Made by a program: the position numbers and the translations under genes
Shown: one piece after another, positions 11,071 to 22,200 of the stretch
How the letters are laid out: the number at the start of each line of letters is the position of its first letter
Position numbering within the stretch: the stretch's first letter is position 1
Notes under the pieces: generated by a model
What the model saw: the letters and a program-made list of their open reading frames with translations, nothing else
What the model was told of the DNA's origin: nothing
The model's database searches: none
DNA from: Phragmites australis
Taxonomy: Eukaryota > Streptophyta > Magnoliopsida > Poales > Poaceae
Direction of reading: 5' to 3'
NCBI RefSeq assembly: GCF_958298935.1
Contig: NC_084943.1
Coordinates: forward strand, 19,647,001-19,711,000
DNA: 64,000 bases

Positions 11071-12486
11071 TCTTTTCCCCATATATGTTATACTGCCCAT
11101 AGGTGACACCACAACAGCAGTTCTCATGCAGAAAACTTCATCAGTGACTCAGCGTCAAGTAACCCATCTACGGACACCAGGCGCTCCTCAACATAACATT
11201 GAAGGCAACATATGGCACTAACATGTTTAAAAAATAGTTTAACTTCCTTTGAGCAATCTCTCTACGATGGGCCAACAACAGGCCTTCAAGGCTTAGCTTA
11301 TGTAATAAGAAAATAGGACCTAGCTAATAGCATAGATAAAGTTGAGCCTACACCACATATCCTGCTACCTATATATGCTAACAAGTTACCGACACAAACC
11401 CATAAAAAAAGTTAGACACAAAGCGCTTGAGGTGTGAAAACTATATATATGACCACCTTAGACTTGCAGTTAAAATGCACTTTTCAGGCACTCATTTCTT
11501 CCTCCTTTGAATCCATGAGACTTATGAGTAAAATATACCTTGAAGCCTTTGCTCTGAGCAACTTCAATGATACTTTTTCTTGTTATACTAGACAATATTG
11601 TTCCTTTAATTGCAGGAGTAGGAATAACATTTCCCTGTTGAAAAAAGATAAGAAAAAAAAATCCATCGTGTCATCATAAACTTGAATAATAAACCCATAG
11701 TCCTCACTTAAGTGAAATAAAATTCCTCGAGAAAAATCATATAGCTGAAAGTTACTCCTAAATAGAAAGACATGTCTAAATTCATATGTATGAATGAGCA
11801 ATTCATCGTCTGGGGAATAACGAGCACTTGAACAACCTAAGCAAGATTCACCTTCTCTTTAGCCCGTTATGACAATGGATGAATCAACCATAATACCACC
11901 TGAATTTTTTTTTGGTAAGCAGCTATCAATAAATTAATTAGGAAAAAGACTTGTACCTGAGAGGAACAAATATCTACCTTTCAAAGAAATCAACTAAGAA
12001 AATACATGTAAGACTTAAGAATATAGTCCTACATATCGTTAATAAGATCTGGCCTATTTCAAACAGGTTCTAAGATCGTCCATGAGATAAACATTTAGTC
12101 AAACCTAATAATCACAATCCCTAATAAACAGGAAACTCCAATAGTCTATGGCATACACAACAAAAATAGAAGAACCGATAATACAATCACAATCCCTAAT
12201 AAATCCTTGTCTAAACATAATCAAATATCACAATAGACCTAAAATTGTGATTAGAGCGGCACTGAATCATCGTTTCTAATCAATCAATACAAATTTCGAT
12301 CACTCACGCACCATGACCTGGTTCCGTACCCCCTCAATTATCAAGCAACAAACCAAATCAACCATGACCCGCAGGGAGGAGGCTCCCCGCCGCGCTAGCA
12401 AGCTGGCAGAGAGGGCGGGAGGCGACGGGGCCGTGGAGGAGCAAGGAGAGTCTGGCGAAGCGGAGCGTGCGTGACGCCAACACCAT
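11071..12486 (-). pseudogene. Branched-chain amino acid aminotransferase (BCAT) gene fragment, broken
   Basis: Three pieces of a plant BCAT lie in correct order on the minus strand. 12486-12369 encodes an Arg-rich, acid-free N-terminus like a mitochondrial or plastid transit peptide (MVLASRTLRFARLSLLLHG...). 11634-11539, bounded by CAG acceptor and GTATAT donor, encodes GNVIPTPAIKGTILSSITRK and SIIEVAQSKGFK. 11192-about 11071 encodes EERLVSVDGLLDAES and then, after a +1 shift, DEVFCMRTAVVVSPMGSITY. BCATs are PLP enzymes of Val/Leu/Ile metabolism. The middle exons (with the catalytic Lys) and the last exon are missing, the acceptor before 11192 reads TAT, and the last piece is frameshifted. 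The gene is therefore dead. Its position just inside a CACTA end suggests capture, but a local broken copy is also possible. Confidence 0.8.
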
Positions 12487-13030
12487 CGCGGAGCGGGGGA
12501 ATGGGGGAATGAGATGGTGAGCTCCGGCTTGGTAGCGTAGAAGCGGCCACAGTAGGCTGCCACCGTCTCCATCACCACCCCATTGATGTAGCTCTCTGCC
12601 ACCTCCCTCCCCATCCCTCAATGCTGCTGGCTCCTCCTTGCTCCCCTCCAAGGCGATGACCAGACCACCACCGTGTGCGCGAGGAGGAGATCTGGCTGGC
12701 AACCGCAGAGGGAGTGAGAGAGGAGCAGAACTGGTCAGAGAGGAGCGTGCGACGGTGTTGCGACGAGGAAAGGCAAGGGTGGTGACGCAGTGGCGTGGCA
12801 GGGGCGACGGCTCGGCGGGGAAACCTAAACCTAACCACAATTCGTTCCCCTTTTATTCTTGTGCGGGCGGATGGGCAAACCCCTTTTGGTTCGGCCATCC
12901 CCTTGTTATGAGCCTATCCGTAATCCAAATTCAATTCTAGAATGCAAGCCACGAGGAAAATTTAACACTTCAGTGGCACCCAAACATCTCAAATCAGGCG
13001 CTCCATATCAGAAAGGGTGTTGGGCATTCC
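12487..13030. other. GC-rich flank of the BCAT fragment
   Basis: GC-rich sequence with overlapping open frames but no recognisable protein. Read on the minus strand it would be the 5' UTR and promoter of the BCAT fragment. The boundary of the tandem duplication lies at 13030/13031. Confidence 0.45.
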
Positions 13031-13487
13031 AATAGCCGTCCAACTGTCAAAAATATATATACTTTCCAAGCTCCAAATACCTATTGCTGAACAATTTCTC
13101 GGAACGCCAGGCTCTACTTTGACATTGGGAGGTCAATGGTTGGTTTGCCATGCATTTGCCAAGCTGCCCTAGCTTTTGGCAAAGAGCCATACGCAGTACG
13201 CCCGTAGACCCCCTGCGTTCGAACTGCATGCCTGTCCCTCACCTCCCCGACCCGAGCGCATGCAAATCGAATCAAGCCTCTATATAATCCGCCACTACTC
13301 CCTCTCGTCGTCTCCCCCGTGCTCCCAGCCCGAAACCCCCTCCACTTTTCATCTCTCCGCTCTCACCGCACAAGCACCCACCTGTCGTTGGTCCCATGGC
13401 TATGCCCACCACCCTACTTCTCTCCGCGGGCTGCTTCAACGCCTCCTCTCGTCACGGTGGCCCTGCGGGGCTCGCCTCCTGCTACCC

Positions 13488-14243
13488 ATGGCAACGGTGG
13501 CCGTCACTTGTAGCGCCGCGACCCGCACCTCCACCCGTGGTGGTCACGTCGTGTCCGCTACGGTGCCAGTGGCGACCCGCTCCCTGGCGGGCCTGGCCGG
13601 TGCGGGTAGCCACGCCTCCCGCGGGGGCCACGCCACTGCCGACTTCGGCATCGTGTTCGTGGCGGTGGCAGCCGGCCTGACCGGCGTAGGCGAGCGCTCC
13701 CCCCACGGTGGCCTCATCGTGGCTGCCACCACCGGTGAGCCGGGGGACAAGGAGGAAGAGCCTCAGTTTACCTGCATCACCAACCGTGATGGTGAACATG
13801 TCTCCAAGTTCCAAAGTAGCGCCAAGCAAAGTATGAATCTCATTGGGAAAATACGACACGCGCAAGGCTACTTTTCAAGCGATATCGTCCATGTAAGTTC
13901 GGCAACATCCAAACACTACTCCTATCCTACTTGGGATCGTCTTTCCTTAGGAACTAATCATTCTCTCATTCTGTAAAGTGTTGACTGGGCGGACCGTTGC
14001 ATCTGCCGCGTCCTACTCGAGGCCATGCGAGGGTACGTACTGGCTGAGAATGTGGTCGAAGCCATGTACTTGCTCGAGCTTGTCCACGCGAGACTCGCCG
14101 CTGGTCGCAGCAACGTTCTGCCCTTCCCCGACCTCCCAAATGGGGTGCCTAACACCCTTTCCTCGAACAACTACAGCCTCTACTACGATGCCTTGGCCGA
14201 GAGCTTCGTCGAGGCAATCGTCGCGGTGAAGCGCGCCGTCTAG
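13488..14243 (+). pseudogene. Unknown two-exon gene, copy A (splice acceptor lost)
   Basis: Counterpart of the 18071-19042 gene. Exon 1 is open from Met 13488 to the GTAAGT donor at 13893 (copy B's upstream start is in another frame here). Exon 2 (from 13977, SVDWADRCICRVL to VAVKRAV, stop 14243) is preceded by TAA where copy B has CAG, so the normal splice is broken. The exon 2 end, SFVEAIVAVKRAV, is probably the original C-terminus, lost from copy B by deletion. I do not recognise the family. GC-rich exon 1 and the short typical intron suggest a captured plant gene. Confidence 0.45.
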
Positions 14244-14277
14244 AGTTTCTTTGAGTGAAGTGGTGTTTCGAGAAAAT

Positions 14278-14643
14278 ATGTGTGTGTATGTGTTCATGGT
14301 CGTGTGCGTGCCTTCGTGGCTGAGTGTGTGCTCACCTGACAACGTTTGTTTCGGTTGGTGAGTGAGTCAGTGAGAGCATGCCGAGTCTAGCGGCCCTTGT
14401 GGGAGTTGGGTAGCATCGGTCGTGCAATTGTGTAATTGTGTGAAGCCTAAGTGCTATATATGAATAAAAGAAAAGACCAAAAAGAGGGGATCAATTCAGA
14501 CCCCCCAAAAAACTCCTCGCTTCCGCTCTACTACGAACTCTGAAACTCTGAATCCTGATTTCACTGTTCATCATCCGATACAAATCTGAAGTACATCAGA
14601 AAGAGAGCGGACGTTTGAGCACGAGCATGATTTGATCCCAACA
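14278..14643 (+). repeat. Probable copia LTR (5' end uncertain)
   Basis: Non-coding sequence with a promoter-like TATATATGAATAAAAG stretch near 14453 ends ...GATCCCAACA immediately before the copia-type primer-binding site TGGTATTAGAGCC at 14646-14658. That is the expected LTR/PBS order. The 5' boundary is not defined because no partner LTR is visible. It is absent from copy B, which has a deletion over it. Confidence 0.5.
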
Positions 14644-15135
14644 AATGGTATTAGAGCCACAGTTAACTATCAACAATGTCCGGTGATGGTTCTCTCTCCA
14701 CAACATCCCCTCCTTCGATCAGGATCCGCACCGACAACGATGGTTGGTCCGGCAGCTGCACGGCTGGCGAAAACGATGGTTTAGGCACATACAGAGCCGT
14801 GTGGGAGCTAGCAGGTGATGGTCTAGAAGGTGGTGAGAGAATCAAGCATCATGCTATCACTCTCCATACTGACGCGCACAAATTATGTTGATTGGGCTAT
14901 CTTGATGAGAGTGAATTTGCAAGTGCAAGGAACATGGGAGGCGATAGAACCTAGCACAACAGAGTATCACACAGATCGGCTAGTGTTGGTGGCGATCTTG
15001 TGTGTTGTTTCTTCGGAGATGTTGCAGGCATTGGCGACAAAGAACACAACAAAAAGGAGGCATGGGAGGTGATCAAGGTGATGTGTCAGGGTGTGCAACG
15101 TATCTGCAAGGCCAATGCGCAGAAGGATATATCAC
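14644..15135 (+). pseudogene. Ty1/copia gag fragment with primer-binding site
   Basis: After the tRNA-iMet-type PBS comes a start at 14676 (MSGDGSLSTTSPPSIRI). With one frameshift it is followed by the copia GAG signature: TNYVDWAILMRVNLQVQGTW, EAIEP, EMLQALATK and AWEVIKVMCQGVQRICKANA. Similarity stops near 15135 and unrelated sequence follows, so the element is a truncated stub. Copy B retains only the second half of this stub (about 18900-19075). Confidence 0.75.
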
Positions 15136-15169
15136 TTTAATAGCATCAAGCTCTGAAACAGACCAAAGA

Positions 15170-15715
15170 CTTATGAATGAAATCTTTGCTGTTCATGCGC
15201 TTCTACAAATCGGTTAACCTGCAAGGATACATGTTTTTGGATTACAGCTATTTCAAATTGAAAGCGCTTCAGCAGAATAAGAATGTGCTAGCAATGATTC
15301 CTAGGCTCTCGCAGTTACATGCAGCTGAAACGGTTGGTGAAATGAGCACGTAGTTTGTAGGTAGTATTATTTCAATAATATTAAATTTTTTCTCTATATT
15401 GTTGCTCTTTATCTGCAGGATTTTTACTGGAATACTCGTATGCGGATGGATCGTAGCTTGACTTCAATCTTACATCATCTTGTCCAGCAGTGGGGGTACA
15501 CATTACTTGGTCCTCAATGTAGGAAGGTCCGGGAAGGAAAGTACCAGTCAAACCTTAAGTTTCAGCGTGATAGTAATAGTTTCGTTATTTACGGAAGTCC
15601 AATAGAACTTCCGTTCGAAGCAACAGCTAGTGCGCTCATTTATGCACTGAATCATTTTAATGTAATATTTGGAGTTGAAATTTTAGATATTAACTATGCA
15701 TGTAATGATATTTGA
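15170..15715 (+). pseudogene. Unknown captured exons (copy A)
   Basis: Two coding-like blocks shared with copy B: about 15170-15353 (…MFLDYSYFKLKALQQN…, LHAAETVGEMS) and 15419-15715, ending NHFNVIFGVEILDINYACND and stop. A short AT-rich intron with a good acceptor (TTATCTGCAG, ends 15418) separates them. In copy B that acceptor reads ATATG. Conservation of the frame between copies fits former exons. I do not recognise the protein. The equivalent in copy B lies at 19117-19661. Confidence 0.45.
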
Positions 15716-15837
15716 TGTAATTTTAGAAATTGTCTGTAGTTTGAATTAATGTATTAACTGTTTATGGTGACTTAAACATTAGAAAAATGGATCGATGCAT
15801 GTGCATCTGATGCATTTTGGATTGTGCAACTTTTTTT

Positions 15838-16018
15838 ACTGCCGAGATCTATCAGTGCCGGTTCTATTTTGGATCGACACTGATAATCAGTATCAGTGCC
15901 GGTTTCGTACCCGACACTGATAGTCACTGACTATCAGTGCCGAGTAATCAGTGTCAGTTCAAAACCCACCACTAATGGTGATTTTGAACCGACACTGATG
16001 AGATATTCTGCAGTAGTG
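15838..16018 (+). mobile_element. CACTA transposon right end with subterminal array (copy A)
   Basis: Direct and inverted ATCAGTGYCGGTTC-type repeats run into the terminus CTGCAGTAGTG (16008-16018), whose reverse complement CACTACTGCAG is a CACTA terminus. This family differs from the CCCGTCACTAATGA family at 10389. No left terminus of this family was found in the window. The same terminus with the same flank occurs at 19764-19885 in copy B, so it was inserted before the duplication. Confidence 0.75.
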
Positions 16019-17246
16019 ATTCTCTATGCAAAAAGCAGTTGGGCAGAATGAACTGTTACTTCTCATACAGATCTTTTCAGGTACAAAATATGTAGATAAT
16101 CTATAGCAGCATAGTGAACTCGAGGATGACTAAACAGCTGCTCATTACTGTGACATAAATCAGATGATTATGGCAAAAACAGGCTGATCAATCAAGAACA
16201 TTCCTCTCATTAATAGCAAATTCATGATAGTGTCTAGTAATGAGGTACGATTAAGAAATCCATGGCTATCCATTTCAGATTATTTCATGAGCAGGACTTT
16301 TGAAGGATTCCCAGGGATTTCTTATCTACCTCACTACTTGAGATTATAACGCATTTGCAACAAAAAGCAAGCTATGGCAGAAAAAAAAGAGAGGTGTAAC
16401 TGGCTCTTATTTTGTTAGTAAAAGGTCATGAAAATATGGAAGCAGCTAGATGTTATACAACCAAGTACATGAGAAGATGGATCACCATCATTATGCAAAG
16501 ATGACCTTTCGTTGGTTGGATTAATGCAAATCTTTATCAAGTCTATTAAGTAGCAACACTTACAGCTGACACACAAAAAGCCAGTTGAGACATGAACAAG
16601 ATTCCCTAAGTTAATGCTAGTTATTGATTAAATCATTCATCTCAACCTTTATAGGACTTGTGAGACAACCAACACCCAACTGTTGAACAGTCCTTAGGTT
16701 TGGATCATTAATGAACTTCAAACAAGGTCCCCCTTAAATCTATCTTTCACATCTTCAATTTGTCATCACATGGTTTGAATCATGTAAACTATTCAATGAT
16801 GCCATGTCAGTGCCTAGTAATCCAACTTTCATCAGTAAATGAAGTGGGAAATGGTATCTCCTACTCCCTAGTAAAAATGTTACTAAGGTACTCCTTCGGT
16901 CCCAGTATATAGGGCGTTTTAAATTTTTGCCGGTGTCCAAGTATACAAGGCGCTTCAACAATTTGTGTTGATTTCTCCCGAGACTACCCCCATCTGCATG
17001 CACGGTTCGTTTTAAAAACACAACACTTGGAGAGCTTGGAAGAGGAGCGACGCGAGCTGCCCGGGGGAGAGGCACGACGCAACAAGTAATGTCACCACCA
17101 CGCCATGTGCGTGTTCGTGGGTGCGCTTGAGCCAGCGGAGCCTTGATCAACGATCTCGACGATGGCAACCGCAAGCAAAAGCTTGCGCTCACCTAACTCA
17201 ACTATGGTGACAAGAAACAGAAGCGTGTGCTCGTAGGGCTCGATGA

Positions 17247-17698
17247 TGACGACGACGACACCGACACATGCGCGACACTTGGTTTACTTCTCCCCGGAAT
17301 GCTTGATTTGACGCTTGGAGGAATGGCAATGCCACACCATGTGCGTGTTCCAGAGCGTGTCCGAGCGAATGGAGTCGTGCTCGATGAACTTGATGATGGC
17401 AACAAGAAGCCCATGGGCCAGCTCAAAGGCCGCAGCGGTCCAGGCCCAAGTTGTACTCTACACTAAAAGGTTATACACGAAAGACCATGATATTCACATT
17501 AGTGGTGGGTGTCTTTTAAACACCCATCACTATAGTCATTAGTGACGAGTTTTTAAATGACCCGTCACTACTATCTTTAGTGATGGATCTTGGTTGGATC
17601 CCAGCCTGAGGTTATATTAGTCAGGTGTCGCCACTAGACCCGTCACTAATGTTGTGTCAACAATGTTGATTTCTTACATATTGAATCATTTGGTTAAC
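17247..17698. mobile_element. Spacer between duplicates with CACTA subterminal array
   Basis: 17478-17668 carries repeats of the ACCCGTCACTAATG type, the same family as 10389-10715, in both orientations. No terminus survives: the array is cut by the start of copy B at 17699. It may be the right subterminal region of the element that starts at 10389, but this is inference. The segment at 17247-17470 partly resembles the end of copy A (CCATGTGCGTGTTC, then GATGGCAAC). Confidence 0.55.
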
Positions 17699-18070
17699 AA
17701 TAGCCGTCCAAACGTCAAAAATATATATACTTTCCAATCCCAAATACTTATTGCTGAACAATTTCTTGGAACGCCAGACTCTCCTTTGACATTAGGAGGT
17801 CAATGGTTGGCTTGCCATGCATTTGCCAAGCTGCCCTAGCTTTTGGCAAAGCACTCGGCTCGCCGTACGCGGTACGCCCATAGACCCATGCGCTCGAACT
17901 GCATGGTTGTCCCTCACCTCCCCGACCTGAGCGCATGCAAATCGAATCAAGCCTCTGTATAACCCGCCACTACTCCCTCTCGTCGTCTCTCCCGTGCTCC
18001 CAGCCCGAAACCCCCTCCACTTTTCATCTCTCCGCTCTCACCGCACAAGCACACACCTGCCGTTGGTCCC

Positions 18071-19042
18071 ATGGCTATGCCTATCACTCTACTTCTCTCC
18101 GGCGGCTGCCTGGTGCTCCCCACGGGCTGCTTCAATGCCGCCTCTCATCACAGTGGCCCCTGCGAGGCTCGCCTCCTGCCACTCGTGGCGACGGTGGCCG
18201 TCGCTCGTGGCGTCGCGACCCGCACCTCCACCTGCGGTGGTCATGTCGTGCCCGCTACGGTGCCAGCGGCGACCCGCTCCCTGGCGGGCCTGGCCGGTGC
18301 GGGTAGCCACACCTCCCGCAGGGGTCACGCCACTGCCGGCTTCGGCATCGCGTCTGTGGCGGTGGTGGCCGGCCTGATCGGCGCAGGCGGGCACTCCCCC
18401 CGCGGTGGCCTCATCGTGGCCGCCACCTCCGGTGAGCCGGGGGACAAGAAGGAAGAGCTTCACTTTACCTGCATGACCAACCGTGATGGTTTACATGTCT
18501 CCAAGTTCCAGAGTAGCGCCGAGCAGGGTATGGTTCTCATTCGGAATCTACGACGCATGCAACCCTACTTCTCAAGCGAAATCGTCCCTGTAAGTTCGGC
18601 AACATCCAAACACTACTCCTATCCTAAGTGAGATCGTCTTTCCTCAGGAACTAATCGTTCTTTCATTCTACAGAGTGTTGAATGGGCCGGCCGTTGCATC
18701 TCCCGCGTCCTGCGCGAGGCCAAGGAAGAGTACGTACGAGCTGAGAATGTGGTCGAAGCCATGTACTCGCTCAAGCTTGTCCACGCGAGGCTCGCCACCA
18801 GTCGCAGCAACGTTCTGCCCTTCCCCGACCTCCCAAATGGGGTGCCCAACACCCTTTCCTCGAACAACTACAGCCTCTACTACCATGCCTTGGCCGAGAA
18901 CTACAGAGTGCCACACAGATCGGCTAGCGTTGGCGGCGATCTTGCGTGTTGTTTCATAGGAGATGTTGCAGGCATTGGCGACAAAGAACACAGCAAAAAG
19001 GAGGCATGGGAGGTGATCAAGGTGATGCGCCAGGGTGTGTAG
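18071..19042 (+). CDS. Hypothetical two-exon gene, copy B (fused to gag debris)
   Basis: Exon 1, 18071-18589 (173 codons, MAMPITLLLSGG to YFSSEIVP), ends at a GTAAGT donor. Exon 2, 18674-19042, follows a TTCTACAG acceptor (SVEWAGRCISRVLREAKEEY, AENVVEAMYSLKLVHARLA, LPFPDLPNGVPN). The frame is phase 0 and closes, giving 295 aa. Because of the deletion near 18900, its last about 45 codons are copia gag DNA read out of the gag frame. The family is not recognised, and exon 1 is GC-rich and low in complexity. It could be a transcribed chimera, but nothing here shows that it is translated. Confidence 0.35.
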
Positions 19043-19763
19043 CGTATCTGCAAGGCCAATGCACAGAAGGATATATCACTTTAACAGCATCAAGCTCCGA
19101 AACAGACCAAAGACTTATAGCTGAAAGATCTGCTATTCATGCACTTCTACAATCGGTTAATTTGCAACTTAGATACATGTTTTTGGATTACAGCTATTTC
19201 AAATTGAAAGCGCTTCAACAGAATGAGGATGTGCTTGCAATGACTCATAGGCTCTTATGGTTACATGCAGCTGAAACGGTTGGTGAGATGAACCTGTAGT
19301 TTGTAGCTAGGATTATTTCAATAATATTAAAATTTTCCTCTATATTGTTGCTCTTTGTCTATATGATTTTTACTGGAACACTCGGATGTGGATGGATTGT
19401 AGCTTGACTTCAATCTTATATCTTCTTATCCAGCAGTGGGGGTACACATTACTTGGTCCTCAATGCAGAAAGGTCCGGGAAGGAAAGTACCAGTCAAACC
19501 TTAAGTTTCAGTGTGATAGTAACTGTTTCGTTATTTATGGAAGTCCAATGGAACTTCTGTTTCAAGCAACAGCTAGCACGTTCATTTATGCACTGAATCA
19601 TTTTAATGTAATATTTGGAGTTGAAATTTTAGATATTAACTATGCATGTAATGGTATTTGATGTAATTTTAAAAATGCATGCAGTTTGAATTAATGTATT
19701 AAGTGTTTATCGTGACTTAAACATTAGAAGAATGGATCAATGCATGTGCATGTGATGCATTTT

Positions 19764-19885
19764 GGCCGGTTTCGTACCCGACACTGATAGTCACTGACTA
19801 TTAGTGTCCAGTGATCAGTGTTAGTTCAAAACCCGCTACTGATGATGATTTTGAACCAACACTGATGAGATATCCTGCAGTAGTG
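19764..19885 (+). mobile_element. CACTA right end, copy B (shortened array)
   Basis: Same terminus (CTGCAGTAGTG, 19875-19885) and flank as 15838-16018, with the first half of the subterminal array deleted. Confidence 0.7.
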
Positions 19886-21104
19886 ATTCTCTTTGCAAAA
19901 AACAGTTGGGCAGAATGAACTGTTACTTCTCATACAGATCTTTTCAGGTACAGAATATGTAGATAATTTGTAGCAGCATAGTGAACTTGAGGATGACTAA
20001 ACAACTGCTCATTACTATGACATAAATCAGATGATTATGGCGAAAATAGGCTAATCAATCAAGAACATTCATCTCATTAATAGCAAATTCATGATAATGT
20101 CTAGTAATGATGTACGATTAAGAAATTCATGGCTATCCATTTCAGATTATTTCATGAGCAGGACTTTTGAAGGATTCCCAGGGATTTCTTATCTACCTCA
20201 CTACTTGAGATTATAATGGATTTGAAACAAAAAGCAAGCTATGGCAGAAAAAAAAATGAGGTGTAACTGGCTCTTATTTTGTTAGTAAAAGGTCATGAAA
20301 ATATGGAAGCAGCTAGATGTTATACAACCAAGTACATGAGAAGAGGGATCACCATCATTATGCAAAGATGACCTTTCGTTGGTTGGATTAATGCAAATCT
20401 TTATCAAGTCTATTAAGTAGCAACACTGCAGGTGACACACAAAAAGCCAGTTGAGACATGAACAAGATTCCCTAAGTTAATGCTAGTTATTGATTAAATC
20501 ATTCATCTCAACCTTTATAGGACTTGTGAGACAACCAACACCCAACTGTTGAACATTCCTTAGGTTTGGATCATTAATGAACTTTAGACAAGGTCCCCCT
20601 TAAATCTATCTTTCACATCTTCAATTTGTCATCACATGGTTTGAATCATGTAAGCTATTCAATGATGCCATGTCAGTACCTAGTAATCCAAGTTTCACCA
20701 GTAAATAAAGCGGGAAATGGTATCTCCTACTCCCTAGTAAAAATGTTACTAAGGTACTCCCAGTATATAGGGCATTTTAAATTTTTGCCAGTGTCCAAGT
20801 ATACATGGCGCTTCAACAATTTGCGTTGATTTCTCCCGAAACTACCCCCATCTGCATGCATGGTTCGTTTTAAAAACACGGCACTTGGAGAGCTTGGGAG
20901 AGGAGCAACGTGAGCTGTCCGTGGGAGAGGCGCGACGCAACAAGCAATGGCATCGCCACGCCATGCGCATGTTCGTGGGTGCGCTCGAGCCAACGAAGCC
21001 GCGATCAACGATCTTGACGACGTCAACTGCAAGCAAAAGCTTGCACTCACCGAACTCAACGATGGTGACAAGAAGTAGAAGTGTGTGCTCGTAGGGCTCG
21101 ATGA

Positions 21105-22200
21105 CAAGAAGCATAACCCCTTGGTTGCACTCTCGATCTCATTCGCCTCCCCGCTGCCTCCTCTCCACGAAATTTGGGTCACGGTAGAGCCTCCTTCTTC
21201 GATCGCATGCTCTCGACCCCGTCGCCTCCCTCTCCACCTCCCTCTGCCGCTCTTGATCGGTTGCCTCCCTCTCTTTTTTCGTCACTAAGTGTCCCCTTTT
21301 GATGCCATGCTATTATTGTTTGTGTGAGTTGAGTGATTAAGACATCAATATTTGTAAGTTGGTTTTAACCGTAAACATTTTTTATGAATGATTATAAAAA
21401 TAATATGAGCACATTGAATTCATAAGGGAAGATATCTTTTGGAACATGTTACATTGATATTAGGACTTCACGATAGTTGATATGATGCTATATTTCTTGT
21501 TCCCTAGGCTATAGATGTATACTGCAAATCTATATTTCTCATCTGCTATAAGTCATGTCTGTAAATCATCAATTTGAGATTATTCAAAAGATTTCCCCTG
21601 GTACAATTTCCATTGTAATGCTTCCGAATTACCATGTTGCGTAATGTATATGGGCTCCTTGATTTAGTGTTTCAGTTGCTATGTGAACTTTTACTTTTTG
21701 TGTGATCCAACTTCTCCTGATATTTATTAGCTTGATGATTTATCTCTCCCTAAATTAATATTGGATTTTTAAAAAGTATTTACCAGAATTAATCAAATAA
21801 ATTAACCTCTAGCAGGTATAGAGCTTTCATCTTTCCTATTTTCTAACATTTGAGCATATTCCTGTAGCATTTTATTGTATTGGGATTGATAATAGTATAA
21901 TACTTCACTGTTACTTTGGTTTTTGTCCTTTTGATAGCCCAATGTTACAGTTACTAAAAATGGATCCGATCATCATGGCATTTAGGTGTCATCTGCTATA
22001 CACTTGTGGCATAATAAATATTAAATTGAAAAGTCGCCTGCTATTTATAAAGTCATGGAATCTTTTCTTGTTCCATAGTCTTTTTGCAACATGATTACAG
22101 TTTGTTGTAGTAGTATTAGTGCAAAACATTGTTGTACAAGGTCTATTCTTTTGTATCATGCGCTAATTTGTTTTATTTACAAGCGAAGTAAATCATAGCG
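21105..22200. other. Upstream of ACLB pseudogene; possible old 5' UTR
   Basis: A CT-rich stretch at about 21130-21290 (CCTCCCTCTCCACC-type) looks like a grass 5' UTR. Long AT-rich sequence follows that could be a leader intron of the broken ACLB gene. No coding region is recognised. Confidence 0.35.

Larger units (their letters stand above)
13031..17246 (+). repeat. Segmental duplication, copy A (4.2 kb)
   Basis: The sequence from AATAGCCGTCCAA at 13031 to the GGGCTCGATGA string ending near 17246 recurs in the same order and orientation at 17699-21104, with scattered substitutions and indels. Copy A contains a two-exon unknown gene, a copia LTR with PBS and gag start, further exons of unknown origin and a CACTA right terminus. 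It then holds about 880 bp of AT-rich sequence, followed from about 16893 by a truncated Stowaway-like end (CTCCTTCGGTCCCA). Compared with copy B, it has about 750 extra bp at about 14205-14957 and about 105 extra bp in the CACTA array. Confidence 0.9.
17699..21104 (+). repeat. Segmental duplication, copy B (3.4 kb)
   Basis: Direct repeat of 13031-17246, offset about 4.67 kb, starting AATAGCCGTCCAA and ending in the same GGGCTCGATGA string. It lacks the copia LTR, PBS and gag start, with a junction near 18900 (GCCGAGA|ACTACAGAGT). It also lacks part of the CACTA array and a few bases of the Stowaway-like terminus (near 20757). The CACTA terminus is at 19875-19885. Confidence 0.9.

Noticed and set aside
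12358..12840. 160-codon gene on the minus strand
   Set aside because: Only its last 40 codons (the transit-peptide-like part) are supported, as exon 1 of the BCAT fragment; upstream codons are a chance open leader.
16899..16920. Stowaway MITE in duplication copy A
   Set aside because: Only one terminus (CTCCTTCGGTCCCA) is visible; the inverted partner is missing, so it is noted within the duplication and not as a separate element.
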